A stretch of 64,000 nucleotides of DNA from Kangiella sediminilitoris (GCF_001708405.1 NZ_CP012418.1:1764501-1828500); one strand, 5' to 3'. Counted from the first letter of the stretch, positions 37,444 to 47,529 are shown. Numbers and translations are program-made. Notes: generated by a model not told the origin, from the sequence alone.

Positions 37444-38787
37444 CTATTGGTTTAATCGATCTATATCAAAAAATAGCGCTACAGCCATTAACGTCAGCAG
37501 TAATATGATGCCAACTCTCATCCCAAGTTCCATAATTCTTTCAGAAACTGGTTTTCCGCGGATCAACTCGGCCAGATAATACATCAGATGCCCGCCATCG
37601 AGCATAGGAATCGGCAGTAGATTAACAAAGCCCAAGTTGACGCTTATCATAGCGAGATAAAGCAAGAATGCAACCATCCCCGCCTGAGCTGTCTGCCCCG
37701 CCCCCTGTGCGATTCCGACAGGTCCACCTAAGTTTTTGATGGATAATTTGCCAGTAACTAATTTACCCAGGAAACTGGTAATACGCTCGACCATCTGCCA
37801 GGTCTCCTGAGAGCCCTTTCCGAGGGCCTCAAAGAACCCATAATGAATGGTGTTATAGCCAATGAATGCTGCACCAACACCAAGCACACCCTGATCATTG
37901 GTCCCCGGTCTCAAGTCTGGAGTTACTGTCAAATCAATTAAAGAACCGTTTCTGTTAATTTGTACCTGTAACTCCTGCTGAGGATTGGAGCTTATAACTT
38001 GTCCCATTTCGCTCCAATACTCGATAGGCTCGCCCTCAATGCTGACAAAACGGTCACCGACCTTTAATCCGGCCCTTTCGGCAGCACTGCCCTCAGCAAC
38101 CACACCTATTTCGGCTGGGCCGTCCACGCGGCCAAATTCCAGGCCTAATGCTTTAAATAAATCCCGTTGCTCATCGGGCTCCTGCCACTGGCTAATATCC
38201 AGCATGACCGTTTTCGTTGACTCTTCTCCAACGGGCTTAACGACTACTTCAAGTTGTGTGTCATCACCAATATGATCCAGTAAGGCAAAGAGACTATCCT
38301 GTAAGCTCTTCACTGGTTCACCGCCAATGGATATCACTTCACTTTTTTCAGGAAAATTAGCACTGGCTGCCGGGGTATCAGGGTAGACATCTGTAACAAA
38401 CGGCTTACCAACGGATATGCCCAGCATAAAGACAAATGCATATATCAAAATGGCTAGTAGGAAATTAGCCATAGGACCGGCCAGAACTATCAGAATCCGC
38501 TTCCATACCGGCTGCCGGTTAAAAGCATAGGGCAAGTCATTCTCTGCAACCTGCCCCTCACGCTCATCCACAAACTTAACGTAACCGCCCAATGGTATCG
38601 GTGCGATACAAAACTCTGTCCCGTTCTTGTTAAAACGACTCCACAGAGGCTTTCCGAAGCCAACAGAAAAGCGCAGTGCCTTCACACCTAGTTTTTTAGC
38701 GACCCAATAATGCCCCCACTCGTGGAAGGTCACCAAGATGCCTAGCAGAATTAATAAGCCGAAGATACTCCAAATTGCAGTGGTCAC
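37444..38787 (-). CDS. rseP: Intramembrane metalloprotease RseP
   Basis: RseP performs regulated intramembrane cleavage, in E. coli of RseA to release the envelope-stress sigma factor, and clears signal peptide remnants. The 447-residue protein has HEXXH (FHEWGHYWVAKKLG, ~22-35), two PDZ domains (~130-310, e.g. GSAAERAGLKVGDRF), the third zinc ligand in PIPMLDGGHLMYY and four membrane segments. No rse genes are in this window. It lies between dxr and bamA; the position of dxr directly upstream is the Pseudomonas-like variant. Confidence 0.97.
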   Translation of the reverse strand: MTTAIWSIFGLLILLGILVTFHEWGHYWVAKKLGVKALRFSVGFGKPLWSRFNKNGTEFCIAPIPLGGYVKFVDEREGQVAENDLPYAFNRQPVWKRILIVLAGPMANFLLAILIYAFVFMLGISVGKPFVTDVYPDTPAASANFPEKSEVISIGGEPVKSLQDSLFALLDHIGDDTQLEVVVKPVGEESTKTVMLDISQWQEPDEQRDLFKALGLEFGRVDGPAEIGVVAEGSAAERAGLKVGDRFVSIEGEPIEYWSEMGQVISSNPQQELQVQINRNGSLIDLTVTPDLRPGTNDQGVLGVGAAFIGYNTIHYGFFEALGKGSQETWQMVERITSFLGKLVTGKLSIKNLGGPVGIAQGAGQTAQAGMVAFLLYLAMISVNLGFVNLLPIPMLDGGHLMYYLAELIRGKPVSERIMELGMRVGIILLLTLMAVALFFDIDRLNQ

Positions 38788-38805
38788 TCTGTATTTCTCA
38801 CCTGA

Positions 38806-40020
38806 TTACGAATGAATGGTCATGTCTTGAATTAAATCTTGTGCAAACTCTCTGGCTTGCTCATCAGCGGCTAAAATTGCCTCCAAGCTTAATGCCTTAG
38901 CATACTCTGTGGAAGTTAATGTTTGCTGAATAACCTCCGCAATTTGAGTAAAAGCAATACTTCTATTCAGAAAAGCTTCTACCGCAACTTCGTTGGCTGC
39001 ATTAAGTCTAGCTGGTGTATTGCCACCCTGCTCCATCGCCTGACTTGCGAGGGACAGGCAAGGGTAACGTTCTTTACTGGGACGATCAAAGGTTAACTGA
39101 CTAATTTCCATAAAATCGAGCGGAGCCACACCTGCATCAATTCTCTCCGGAAATGCCATAGCGTGTGCTATTGGGGTTCGCATATCAGGATTACCCATCT
39201 GTGCTAACACCGAACCATCCTTATAACGAACCATGGAATGAATAATACTTTGCGGATGCAGTACCACCTCTATCTGCTGCGGCATAACATCAAACAACCA
39301 GCAGGCTTCGATCAACTCCAGCCCTTTATTCATCATCGTCGCAGAGTCCACAGAGATCTTCCGCCCCATATCCCAGTTAGGGTGAGCGCAAGCCTCCTCT
39401 GGAGTAATACTGCTAAACTCCGATAAGTCTTTATGCAGAAAAGGTCCGCCAGAGCCTGTCAGAACAATATTATGGATGCCACAATGTTGGATTCCTTGCT
39501 GGACGAAATGTTCCGGCAGACATTGAAAAATAGCATTGTGCTCACTATCTATCGGTAACAAGGTTGCTCCATGGGATTTAACGGCATCCATAAACAAAGC
39601 ACCTGACATTACCAGCGCTTCCTTATTAGCCAGTAAAATCTTCTTACCCGCCTCAGCTGCCGCTAATGTTGGCAATAAACCCGCAGCTCCAACGATTGCA
39701 GCCATGATGGTATCAACACGCTCGTGGCTGGCAACGAACTCCAGACCATCAGCACCATGCAAAACAGTCGTATTTAACTTATTGTAAGTAAGAAACGACT
39801 CTAGTTCCTGCGCCAACTCTGGATCTGGCATTACCGCATAAACAGGCTCAAACTCCTGGCATTGCAGTTTGAGCTGCTCCAGGTTTCGATGAGCCGTCAA
39901 TGCAAAAACCCGGTATTTATCCGGGTGACGTCGAATAACGTCCAAAGTACTGGTACCGATTGATCCTGTCGCACCTAGGATACAGATGTTTTCAAGTGAC
40001 TGTTGGCTTGACTCGCTCAT
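38806..40020 (-). CDS. dxr: 1-deoxy-D-xylulose 5-phosphate reductoisomerase
   Basis: Dxr makes methylerythritol phosphate, the first committed step of the MEP isoprenoid pathway, supplying the UppS substrate made nearby. The 404-residue protein has the NADPH loop [16 protein letters not shown], the substrate loop and metal-binding acids in [13 protein letters not shown] (~157-169), and [21 protein letters not shown] (~217). It is 15 bases after cdsA and 18 before rseP, whereas in E. coli it precedes uppS. Confidence 0.98.
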   Translation of the reverse strand: MSESSQQSLENICILGATGSIGTSTLDVIRRHPDKYRVFALTAHRNLEQLKLQCQEFEPVYAVMPDPELAQELESFLTYNKLNTTVLHGADGLEFVASHERVDTIMAAIVGAAGLLPTLAAAEAGKKILLANKEALVMSGALFMDAVKSHGATLLPIDSEHNAIFQCLPEHFVQQGIQHCGIHNIVLTGSGGPFLHKDLSEFSSITPEEACAHPNWDMGRKISVDSATMMNKGLELIEACWLFDVMPQQIEVVLHPQSIIHSMVRYKDGSVLAQMGNPDMRTPIAHAMAFPERIDAGVAPLDFMEISQLTFDRPSKERYPCLSLASQAMEQGGNTPARLNAANEVAVEAFLNRSIAFTQIAEVIQQTLTSTEYAKALSLEAILAADEQAREFAQDLIQDMTIHS

Positions 40021-40035
40021 AAATAACTCTTTGCC

Positions 40036-40914
40036 CTAACCCAGCAGCTTTAGCCACAATACCCCGGCAACATAGAACGGTGCTACAGACAGGGTGCTAT
40101 CCAAACGATCCAGTAAGCCACCATGGCCGGGAAGAATGTTACTGCTGTCTTTTATCTCAGCTTTACGTTTCAGCATACTTTCGAAGAGATCACCGATTAC
40201 CGACAGGATGACCATTAAGACCACAAAAGTGACCAATTGTGTCCATTTAAAATGAAGCCCCAGTGCAACAGAAACCACAATTCCTAAAATGACAGCCAGA
40301 ATCAATCCTCCAATAGCACCTTCCCACGTTTTATTGGGGCTAACGACGGGTGCCAGTTTTCTTTTACCAAAGTTTTTACCGGCAAAGTAAGCACCAACAT
40401 CTGCTCCCCAGATAATAAAGAGCATCAATAGAAGCATCCATGAGCCCGTGTAGTAGTTTTGCGCGATATCGAAGCTTCTAATAAGAACAATAGCCAGCCA
40501 GGCCGCGGCTAATATGGCAATACCAAGCAATGCCCTAAGCCAAGGGCCACGAAACAGAACTCGCCCACCCTTTGGATAGACTATGACAAGAACAGCAGCT
40601 ACTACCCAGATCATTAACGCCACAAGTAATAACTTAAATGGATATAATTGATGCCACTGTTGCGGGATCTCTGCTAATTCGAAGAACTGATTACTATATA
40701 GCTGGTATCCCAACGACCCAATGGCTGCCAGAACCATAATGATAAAAACGGCTCTCAAGACGCTGCCTGCCTGTATAAGTTTAGACCATTCCCAAGCAAG
40801 GATGCCGAACACCGGCACCAAAATAGCGGAAAATATCATTAAATTCGGTAAAAATAATAAACACGCCACCAAAGGTAGCAATAAAACAGCAGTGATAATT
40901 CTTTGTTTTAACAC
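40036..40914 (-). CDS. cdsA: Phosphatidate cytidylyltransferase
   Basis: CdsA makes CDP-diacylglycerol, precursor of all phospholipids. The 292-residue protein has about eight membrane segments and the C-terminal signature running from VIGDLFESMLKRKAEIKD to GHGGLLDRLDS, with the catalytic acids. Only 4 bases separate it from uppS. It is upstream of dxr in the direction of transcription. Confidence 0.97.
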   Translation of the reverse strand: MLKQRIITAVLLLPLVACLLFLPNLMIFSAILVPVFGILAWEWSKLIQAGSVLRAVFIIMVLAAIGSLGYQLYSNQFFELAEIPQQWHQLYPFKLLLVALMIWVVAAVLVIVYPKGGRVLFRGPWLRALLGIAILAAAWLAIVLIRSFDIAQNYYTGSWMLLLMLFIIWGADVGAYFAGKNFGKRKLAPVVSPNKTWEGAIGGLILAVILGIVVSVALGLHFKWTQLVTFVVLMVILSVIGDLFESMLKRKAEIKDSSNILPGHGGLLDRLDSTLSVAPFYVAGVLWLKLLG

Positions 40915-40918
40915 TGAT

Positions 40919-41650
40919 TTAGTCTCCTTTATCTGCTGTTGTCACCTGCTCTCCGGTCTTCCCAAAACGGCGCTGGCGCTGATTAAAGTTATTAATTGCT
41001 TGCTGCAAAGCCTCTCGATCAAAGTCTGGCCATAGCTTCGGGCTAAAATACAGTTCAGAATAAGCCGCCTGCCATAACAGAAAGTTACTAATTCGCTCCT
41101 CGCCACCGGTGCGGATCAATAAATCCGGAGCTGGGCCACCCGACGTCACTAGATGCTCCTCAATAGATGCTTCTGTGATTTCCTGTCCCGCCTCTGCTAA
41201 CTTCTTCGCCGCCTGGACTATATCCCAACGACCGCCGTAGTTCGCAGCTATTTGCAGAAAAAGCCCATCATTACCGGCCGTTAACGCTTCAGCTTTATCA
41301 ATAGCTTTTCGTAATGCCTTATCGAAGCCGTCCTTATCACCAATAACAGTTAACCTGACATTGTTCTTGTTCAGTTTTTTCGACTCGTTTTTCAGACTTG
41401 TCGCGAACAGCTCCATAAGGAAACTGACTTCGTCTTTAGGGCGATTCCAGTTCTCGCTGCTAAAGGCAAATAGAGTCAAATATTTAACACCCAACTCACC
41501 GCAGACCTCGGCCATCTCACGTGCACGCTCCATCCCGGCCTTATGACCAAAAACACGCTGTTTTCCCCGAGCCTGAGCCCAGCGACCATTGCCATCCATA
41601 ATGATAGCTATATGCTGTGGGATATTAGGTTGTGTTTCGTTTTTTGACAC
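40919..41650 (-). CDS. uppS: Undecaprenyl diphosphate synthase
   Basis: UppS condenses eight isopentenyl units in cis onto farnesyl diphosphate, giving the carrier lipid for peptidoglycan and LPS. The 243-residue protein has [15 protein letters not shown] (catalytic Asp, ~17-31), the FSSENWNRP loop (~68) and the C-terminal [15 protein letters not shown] pattern. It begins the uppS-cdsA-dxr-rseP block. A hairpin between frr and uppS may separate it from the translation genes. Confidence 0.98.
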   Translation of the reverse strand: MSKNETQPNIPQHIAIIMDGNGRWAQARGKQRVFGHKAGMERAREMAEVCGELGVKYLTLFAFSSENWNRPKDEVSFLMELFATSLKNESKKLNKNNVRLTVIGDKDGFDKALRKAIDKAEALTAGNDGLFLQIAANYGGRWDIVQAAKKLAEAGQEITEASIEEHLVTSGGPAPDLLIRTGGEERISNFLLWQAAYSELYFSPKLWPDFDREALQQAINNFNQRQRRFGKTGEQVTTADKGD

Positions 41651-41693
41651 TGGTTGAGCCTTACATTCAGCGAATTAGTTAGTATATACGAAA

Positions 41694-41717
41694 ACGCCGT
41701 GAAAAGATTCACGGCGT
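41694..41717 (-). terminator. Hairpin after frr, probable (partial) terminator
   Basis: A perfect 10-bp stem (ACGCCGTGAA / TTCACGGCGT around a 4-nt loop), followed on the minus strand by TTTCGTATAT. The T-run is short, so read-through into uppS is expected. Confidence 0.65.
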
Positions 41718-41746
41718 CAGAAGTCATCAAGACTAATGCAGTCGAA

Positions 41747-42304
41747 TTAGATCTCCATTAACTCTTGCTCTTTTTCCTCTAGAAACTCATCAACTTTAGC
41801 CACTTTAGCGTCAGTCAGTTTCTGAATTTGCTCTTCTGCACGACGTAAATCATCTTCTGTGATTTCTTTTTCTTTTTCTAACTCTTTTACCGAGTTGTTA
41901 GCGTCACGACGAATGTTACGGATCGCTACTTTAGCATTTTCAGCTTCACCACGAACAACTTTAATAAGCTCTTTACGACGCTCTTCATTTAAAGGAGGCA
42001 TGGTGATACGGATGACCTGACCCGCAACGTTTGGCGTTAAACCAAGATCGGACTTTAAAATAGCCTTTTCTGTGTCTTGAATTGCACCCTTGTCAAAAAT
42101 CTGAAGAACCAATGTACGGCCTTCTTGTACGCTGATGCTGGCTACCTGATTAATCGGAGTTTCAGCACCATAGTAAGGAACTGTAATATGCTCAAGCAAG
42201 CTAGGATGTGCGCGGCCTGTGCGAACTTTTGCAAGATCGTGCCTGAAAGACTCAATGGTCTTATCCATACGCTGGTCGGCATCTTTTTGAATGTCATTAA
42301 TCAC
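41747..42304 (-). CDS. frr: Ribosome recycling factor
   Basis: With EF-G, splits post-termination ribosomes. At 185 residues it has the family length, with the highly conserved [21 protein letters not shown] and the helical C-terminal half [20 protein letters not shown]. Follows pyrH by 97 bases, as usual. Confidence 0.98.
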   Translation of the reverse strand: MINDIQKDADQRMDKTIESFRHDLAKVRTGRAHPSLLEHITVPYYGAETPINQVASISVQEGRTLVLQIFDKGAIQDTEKAILKSDLGLTPNVAGQVIRITMPPLNEERRKELIKVVRGEAENAKVAIRNIRRDANNSVKELEKEKEITEDDLRRAEEQIQKLTDAKVAKVDEFLEEKEQELMEI

Positions 42305-42401
42305 AGAATTATCTCCTACAATTGCTTGTTATAATCTTAATGTGGCTATTATGCCTGATTAACCGCTTGATTCAACGATAAAAGCAGTAGCTACTCCCTG
42401 C

Positions 42402-43118
42402 TTAAGGGTGTATCAGCGTACCTTCATCTTTACCCATCACAGCATTCTCAAGCGAGCCTGGCTGGGTCATATCGAATACTCGGATATTTTTATTGTGGTC
42501 ACGAGCCAGGCAAAATGCCGTTAAGTCCATTACTGCCAGCTCTTTATCTAACGCTTCTTTGTAACTTAAACGATCGTATTTAACCGCAGATTTATCTTTA
42601 GCAGGATCTGCCGAATAAACACCGTCGACCTTGGTTGCCTTAAGAATCAACTCGGCTTCAATTTCAATCCCACGCAAGCATGCAGCTGTATCTGTAGTGA
42701 AGAACGGATTGCCTGTTCCAGCACAGAAAATAACAACACGTCCTTTATCTAAAGCGTTAATAGCACCACGACGAGAGAAGCCCTGACAGACACCATCGAT
42801 TGGCATCGCCGACAGCACTTTTGCTGGCTGGTCGATACGTTCAAAAGCATCCTGTAGAGCAAGTGAATTCATTACAGTCGCCAGCATGCCCATGTGATCA
42901 CCGGTCACACGGTTCATGCCAGCTTCTGATAATTTCTGGCCACGATAAATATTACCGCCGCCAATAACTACGCCGACCTGAATACCTTGCTCACATAACG
43001 ATTTTATTTCACTGGCGATTCTTTCGAGAACCAGAGGGTCGATTCCGAACGCCTCTTGCCCCATTAAAGCTTCGCCACTCAATTTTAATAAAATACGCTT
43101 GTAAGCTAAGTCGCCCAT
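42402..43118 (-). CDS. pyrH: Uridylate kinase
   Basis: PyrH phosphorylates UMP to UDP. The 238-residue amino-acid-kinase-fold enzyme has [14 protein letters not shown] at the start and GGGNIYRG (~52-59), plus the effector regions for GTP and UTP. It lies 39 bases after tsf in the operon. The frr gene follows in 97 bases. Confidence 0.98.
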   Translation of the reverse strand: MGDLAYKRILLKLSGEALMGQEAFGIDPLVLERIASEIKSLCEQGIQVGVVIGGGNIYRGQKLSEAGMNRVTGDHMGMLATVMNSLALQDAFERIDQPAKVLSAMPIDGVCQGFSRRGAINALDKGRVVIFCAGTGNPFFTTDTAACLRGIEIEAELILKATKVDGVYSADPAKDKSAVKYDRLSYKEALDKELAVMDLTAFCLARDHNKNIRVFDMTQPGSLENAVMGKDEGTLIHP

Positions 43119-43157
43119 AGTTTTTCCTTCTTCTTAAATAGTACTGCTTGTCAGCAA

Positions 43158-44024
43158 TTACTTCTTCATTTGAGCAGCAACTTCAGATGCGAAGTCGTCT
43201 TCTTTCTTCTCAATACCTTCGCCTACTTCAAAGCGAGTGTAAGAAGCAACTTTTGCACCTTTTTCTTTCAAAAGCTGACCAACAGTCGTAGAAGGATCTT
43301 TAACGAAGTTCTGACCTTCTAGAGTGATTTCATTAACGAACTTCTTGATACGGCCACCCATCATTTTCTCAACGATGTCTTCTGGTTTACCTTCCATATC
43401 AGGCTGAGCCTTAATGATTTCTTTCTCACGGTTGATAACTTCAGGATCAACGTCGTCAGCCGTGTTGAACTGAGGGTTGCTTGCAGCTACGTGCATCGCG
43501 ATGTCACGAGCCAAATCTTCGTCACCGCCTTCTAGAGAAACTAGAACACCGATACGACCGCCGTGAACGTAAGCACCAAGAGTGTCACCTTCAACTTTAG
43601 CAACACGACGAACAGTGATATTCTCACCGATTTTCGCAACCAGGTTAGCTCGCGCTTCTTCAACAGACTCGCCAGAAGGCATTGTTGCAGCGTTTAGAGC
43701 TTCAACGTCAGCTGTACCGTTTTCTAGAGCAACGTCAACAACTTCAGAAGAGAACTTCTTGAAGCTGTCATCACGCGCTACGAAGTCAGTTTCAGAGTTA
43801 ACTTCAACCAGTACGCCTGTGTTACCTTCTGATTTTGCAAGGATAACGCCTTCAGCAGCCACACGACCTGCTTTCTTGGCAGCTTTCGCCTGGCCAGATT
43901 TACGCATATTGTCGATTGCAGTTTCAATGTTACCGTCAGCTTCAACCAACGCTTTTTTGCACTCCATCATGCCAGCGCCAGTGCGCTCACGTAATTCTTT
44001 AACTAATGCAGCAGTAATTGCCAT
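43158..44024 (-). CDS. tsf: Elongation factor Ts
   Basis: Recycles EF-Tu-GDP to EF-Tu-GTP. The 288-residue protein has the N-terminal UBA-like domain with [16 protein letters not shown] and the [10 protein letters not shown] motif (~79-88) that contacts EF-Tu. It follows rpsB across 185 bases that contain a strong terminator hairpin. Confidence 0.98.
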   Translation of the reverse strand: MAITAALVKELRERTGAGMMECKKALVEADGNIETAIDNMRKSGQAKAAKKAGRVAAEGVILAKSEGNTGVLVEVNSETDFVARDDSFKKFSSEVVDVALENGTADVEALNAATMPSGESVEEARANLVAKIGENITVRRVAKVEGDTLGAYVHGGRIGVLVSLEGGDEDLARDIAMHVAASNPQFNTADDVDPEVINREKEIIKAQPDMEGKPEDIVEKMMGGRIKKFVNEITLEGQNFVKDPSTTVGQLLKEKGAKVASYTRFEVGEGIEKKEDDFASEVAAQMKK

Positions 44025-44162
44025 GATAGTATCTCCGATAGATTAGTCTGCTGTTCAGGTTCAGCAGAAAACTTTAATTAGAAAAGTCTACACCTAAGTG
44101 TTTAAACCTTTATGAAGCTCTATAGCTTATTGAATATAAAGGCTTTTGATCGAGTTTTTTTC

Positions 44163-44187
44163 AAAAAAGGGGGCGACGCCCCCTTTC
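44163..44187 (-). terminator. Strong intercistronic terminator/attenuator between rpsB and tsf
   Basis: On the minus strand AAAGGGGGCGTCGCCCCCTT folds into a GC-only 6-bp stem with a 3-nt loop and A/T flank, followed by TTTTTTGAAAAAAA. It lies 20 to 47 bases after the rpsB stop. It would set the rpsB to tsf expression ratio unless tsf has its own promoter. Confidence 0.85.
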
Positions 44188-44209
44188 TCAATCTCGACAG
44201 GGTCAGCGA

Positions 44210-44941
44210 TTACTCTTCGCCAGCCTCTTCAACAAACTCGTCGCTGTCAGCAACTGTGTTGCTTTGCTTACCGTCTAGTACCGCGTCAGCAACTGCTTTA
44301 CAGTACAAGCGAATAGCACGGATCGCATCATCGTTACCTGGGATGATGTAATCGACGCCTTTCGGGTTAGAGTTTGTATCAACAACAGAAACTACTGGGA
44401 TACCCATTTTGTTAGCTTCTGCAATTGCAATGCTTTCGTGATCTGCGTCGATAACGAACAATACGTCTGGAAGACCGCCCATGTTCTTGATACCGCCGAT
44501 AGAAGCTTCAAGCTTCTCCATTTCACGTGTACGCATCAACGCTTCTTTCTTAGTCAAACGATCGAACGTGCCATCTTCAGACTGTTTTTCTAAGTCTTTC
44601 AGACGGTTAATAGAACCACGAATCGTTTTGTAGTTAGTCAACATACCGCCTAACCAACGCTTATCGACGAAGTACTGACCACAACGAGTCGCTTCTTCTT
44701 TAACGATATCCGCAGCAGCACGCTTAGTACCAACGAAAAGGATTTTACCTTTGTTAGCAGCGACTTTACCTAGATAGTTCAACGCGTCGTTGAACATAGG
44801 TACTGTTTCTTCAAGGTTGATGATATGGATCTTGTTACGCGCACCAAAGATATATGGACGCATTTGAGGGTTCCAGAAGCGAGTTTTGTGACCGAAGTGC
44901 ACGCCCGCCTGTAGCATGTCACGCATACTAACTTTAGACAT
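44210..44941 (-). CDS. rpsB: 30S ribosomal protein S2
   Basis: A 243-residue ribosomal protein beginning [20 protein letters not shown]. The ATG at 44941 is used: GGAG lies upstream and the sequence starts as in the family. A longer in-frame extension to 45091 covers the leader, not coding sequence. It is the first gene of the rpsB-tsf operon; S2 is known to repress its own mRNA through this leader in E. coli. A promoter at 45133-45161 reads toward it. Confidence 0.98.
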   Translation of the reverse strand: MSKVSMRDMLQAGVHFGHKTRFWNPQMRPYIFGARNKIHIINLEETVPMFNDALNYLGKVAANKGKILFVGTKRAAADIVKEEATRCGQYFVDKRWLGGMLTNYKTIRGSINRLKDLEKQSEDGTFDRLTKKEALMRTREMEKLEASIGGIKNMGGLPDVLFVIDADHESIAIAEANKMGIPVVSVVDTNSNPKGVDYIIPGNDDAIRAIRLYCKAVADAVLDGKQSNTVADSDEFVEEAGEE

Positions 44942-45125
44942 AATAAAATTCTCCGAATTTCGGGTTAAGCCTCCGCAAATCCCATTTCCCGACCCCAACC
45001 AGTGTCTTAATAAAAAGTCTTCTGGAGGAGCACCCCGGCAAATGTGCCGATCTGCGTGTGTTTTAAGTAAATAATCGTATTTGCAGCTCAATAATTGTAC
45101 GGGTTTAGACGCACTTTCGAGCCAC
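44942..45125 (-). ncRNA. rpsB 5' leader (t44/tff-like position)
   Basis: About 184 nt lie between the predicted transcription start and the rpsB ATG, as expected for the self-regulatory S2 leader, which overlaps the t44 (tff) RNA of E. coli. A small hairpin CGGCA/TGCCG (45036-45049) is visible. The assignment rests on position and length; I did not compute a fold or match a family. Confidence 0.6.
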
Positions 45126-45132
45126 GGCGCGC

Positions 45133-45161
45133 TTTATACCATTTTTCAGGGTACAAGGCAA
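45133..45161 (-). promoter_or_regulatory. Sigma-70 promoter of rpsB-tsf
   Basis: On the minus strand: TTGCCT (45156-45161), 17 bases, TATAAA (45133-45138), then a GC-rich discriminator GCGCGCC. Spacing is optimal and the GC discriminator fits the stringent control of ribosomal promoters. Confidence 0.8.
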
Positions 45162-45351
45162 TATTTTTGGGTGATTTAGCGCTAATTTTCCCTGCAGAGA
45201 ACCGGGGGGGGAACTTTACCACTTAACGATTTGTGATTGTTACGCAAAAGCCCGAATCTAGTATATGAAGGATGAATCTTGACGTAATACGTACCAAATT
45301 TCTAAAAGAAGTCTGGTAAGATTGGCAAAATTTCACATAAATATTATAGAA

Positions 45352-45813
45352 ATGAATTCACTCGAACTTAAAATTCCACCAGTTGCACTGGTTATTATCG
45401 TTGCTGCTAGTATGTGGGGCGTGTCACGCCTGACCCCAAGCTGGAGCTTTGATTTTCAGGGTGCGACTTGGTTAGCAACAGGTATTGGGTTCATTGGTTG
45501 CTGTATTGCGGCTCTTGGCGTTTGGGAATTCGGCAGAGCTGGTACCACGGTCGATCCTCGTGTACCTGATCAGTCTGAAAAGCTGGTTGTGAGTGGTGTC
45601 TACCGTTTCAGTCGCAACCCGATGTATTTGGGGTTTCTTCTGATATTGTGCGCCTGGGGATTAAAACTAAACAGCCCGCTAAGTTTGCTGTTACTCCCCA
45701 TTTTCGTCTTGTACATGAATCGGTTTCAAATCATTCCGGAAGAGCGATGGATGATGAATAAATTTGGTGAGTCATACGACAAATACAAGTCACAAGTTCG
45801 CCGCTGGATTTAA
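45352..45813 (+). CDS. Isoprenylcysteine carboxyl methyltransferase-like membrane protein
   Basis: A 153-residue methyltransferase of the ICMT/PEMT-like family. It has four to five membrane segments and the signature RFSRNPMYLGFLL in the middle and RFQIIPEERWMMNKFGESYDKYKSQVRRW at the C-terminus; these contact S-adenosylmethionine and the substrate. Bacterial members may methylate small molecules or lipids; the substrate is unknown. ATG 45352 fits the family start MNSLELKIPP better than an in-frame TTG at 45322. It is transcribed away from rpsB. Confidence 0.85.
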   Translation: MNSLELKIPPVALVIIVAASMWGVSRLTPSWSFDFQGATWLATGIGFIGCCIAALGVWEFGRAGTTVDPRVPDQSEKLVVSGVYRFSRNPMYLGFLLILCAWGLKLNSPLSLLLLPIFVLYMNRFQIIPEERWMMNKFGESYDKYKSQVRRWI

Positions 45814-45834
45814 TACAAAGGGAGTGCTTATTTA

Positions 45835-46260
45835 ATGAAGGGATTGCGGTTTTACTTTCCACTTATAGCATTGGTAACAGTTGCTTTTGCTTTGACCATT
45901 TACATCAGTTTTATTGAGCAAACAGATTGCGCGGTCATTTTTAATACCAGCGTTTCTTTGCTTGCCTTGCTGGAATTATGCTTCTTATTGCCTGCCATTG
46001 TCTTTATTACTTCTTTATATTTTTGCTACTTTAGTTATGCCTCAAGTAGTGGTGAGGATCAGTTTCCCCCCAAGAGTGTGCCATGGCCAAAAAAGCTCAA
46101 GGTGCTAAAAGGTCGTAGAGCTAAATTAGCCAAAGTATCGGGGTACCTATTCCCATTATTTGCGCTAGCAATAGTCTGGCTAGGAGTTTCGACTTTCAGT
46201 GCAATATCTGAAGGCCTCTCAATACCAGAGCTAAACACTCAGATTATAAAACAATGCTGA
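45835..46260 (+). CDS. Membrane protein, unknown
   Basis: A 141-residue protein with three hydrophobic segments (~6-27, 34-63 and 102-122) and a basic internal stretch (PWPKKLKVLKGRRAK). GGGAG lies about 9 bases upstream of the ATG. It follows the methyltransferase by 21 bases and may be co-transcribed. No family recognised. Confidence 0.55.
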   Translation: MKGLRFYFPLIALVTVAFALTIYISFIEQTDCAVIFNTSVSLLALLELCFLLPAIVFITSLYFCYFSYASSSGEDQFPPKSVPWPKKLKVLKGRRAKLAKVSGYLFPLFALAIVWLGVSTFSAISEGLSIPELNTQIIKQC

Positions 46261-46403
46261 CCCATTACAGGCTTAAGAGGAAAGCCATAGTGGAATTGAA
46301 GCCAGAGTCATAATTCGTAACAAAAGCTAATCATTCAATTCTTGCAACCATAATCCAATAAAACTATGGTTATTTAAAAGCAAACTTATTCAAGGATGGA
46401 CCT

Positions 46404-46643
46404 ATGCCTTTACCGTGGAAAAAATGGATTATTCAATATGCAATGATGGCAGCTGTACTGTTTGTACTTTTAGCTGGAGTTCAGTACCTCAAGGGAAAAA
46501 GTATAGATTACTCTATTGAATTTGGAGTTTTATGGGCGCTAATTACTTCTACTATTTTCCTTGCGACACGAACCTATTACTTTAAGAAAAACATCGCCTG
46601 TCAGGTATGTAACGATTTACCCACTGAGAAAGAAAGCGAATAA
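46404..46643 (+). CDS. Small two-helix membrane protein
   Basis: A 79-residue protein with two hydrophobic segments (~11-28 and ~37-55), a basic KKWI start and a C-terminus with CQVC, which might bind metal or form a disulphide. AAGGA lies before the ATG. No family recognised; it stands apart from its neighbours. Confidence 0.6.
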   Translation: MPLPWKKWIIQYAMMAAVLFVLLAGVQYLKGKSIDYSIEFGVLWALITSTIFLATRTYYFKKNIACQVCNDLPTEKESE

Positions 46644-46838
46644 AAGTGAAATATAAGTAGACAGGGGGTCATAAACCCTATACTCTGGTCACCAGCTAGA
46701 AAGAAGTCTCTATTTTCATCCTACATTTCATTGTTTTATTATTAATTCTTTGTCCTGCAGTTTCTAAATATCAGTCTCCATTTACAGCTATTCATGCCTC
46801 ATGAAGGCACAATTATTTTTAAGTTACAGGATATTATT
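46644..46838 (+). other. 195-base leader region before the cold-shock gene
   Basis: Holds no credible gene. Cold-shock genes often have long 5' untranslated regions, and the csp start here follows a 40-base region with AGGATAT as the only plausible Shine-Dalgarno sequence. A thermosensor-type leader is possible but unproven; I saw no strong stem by eye. Confidence 0.4.
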
Positions 46839-47048
46839 ATGTCTAACACAGTGAAAGGAACCGTTAAGTGGTTCAACGAGTCAAAAGGTTTTGGTTTTAT
46901 TGAGCAAGAGTCTGGTCCAGATGTATTTGCACATTACAGCTCAATTAGCAGCTCAGGTTTCAAAACTTTGGCAGAAGGTCAGCAAGTTGAGTTTACTCTT
47001 ACTGACGGCCAGAAAGGCCCACAGGCTGAGAATATTGTAGCGCTTTAA
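46839..47048 (+). CDS. Cold-shock domain protein (CspA family)
   Basis: A 69-residue single cold-shock domain. RNP1 is KGFGFIE (~15-21) and RNP2 is VFAHYS (~29-34). It binds single-stranded nucleic acid and melts RNA structure. The ATG at 46839 gives [20 protein letters not shown], the family length; the frame from 46794 adds 15 unrelated residues. Ends in a clear terminator. Confidence 0.97.
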   Translation: MSNTVKGTVKWFNESKGFGFIEQESGPDVFAHYSSISSSGFKTLAEGQQVEFTLTDGQKGPQAENIVAL

Positions 47049-47067
47049 TTAGTTAGCTAAGTATTCA

Positions 47068-47099
47068 AAAGGCAAGTCTCTTGAGGCTTGCCTTTTTTT
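47068..47099 (+). terminator. Rho-independent terminator after csp
   Basis: AAGGCAAG and CTTGCCTT pair around the loop TCTCTTGAGG, followed by TTTTTTT. Confidence 0.85.
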
Positions 47100-47154
47100 A
47101 TGGGACTTTATTATTTTGAAATAGCTGAACGGAGCTTATTAGTTAATATTTCTG

Positions 47155-47529
47155 TTAATGCGAATCTACGCTATCCATCACACCGAACATGGCACCAAGA
47201 AGTAAAAAAGGTAGCAGTACAATACCACCTAATACCGCCAAAGTAGTCATACCCCCATCAATTGACTCGACTTCTACTTTCTCAATATCTGCAAATGGTA
47301 TGGTAACTGATGTCAGGGGGTCCTTTACCAGCGAGCCGGTCACCCTGTCCTGTTCAACACTGACGACCTTCATATCGATAATGCGGCCGCTTTTCTCATA
47401 AATTATGATGCGATCCTTGAACTGAATTTTGCTATTTGTCTCTTCGGGAGGCACCGGTTTCATGCTGGTACAGCTAATCAACGAAAGGATACAGGCCCAG
47501 ACAATAAACAAACGATTACTTGCCGTCAT
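47155..47529 (-). CDS. Predicted lipoprotein with C-terminal hydrophobic segment
   Basis: A 124-residue protein with a signal ending LSLISC (lipidated Cys near residue 20) followed by Pro/Glu, a beta-rich region (QFKDRIIIYEKSGRIIDMKV, VTIPFADIEKVEVE) and a strongly hydrophobic segment (~96-118). The middle resembles DUF-type anchoring domains but I recognise no family. It ends 107 bases after the csp terminator region, convergent. Confidence 0.65.
   Translation of the reverse strand: MTASNRLFIVWACILSLISCTSMKPVPPEETNSKIQFKDRIIIYEKSGRIIDMKVVSVEQDRVTGSLVKDPLTSVTIPFADIEKVEVESIDGGMTTLAVLGGIVLLPFLLLGAMFGVMDSVDSH

Noticed and set aside
44942-45091. N-terminal extension of rpsB
   Set aside because: The extra 50 codons lie in the predicted leader after the promoter at 45133-45161; S2 family starts at MSKVSMRDM.
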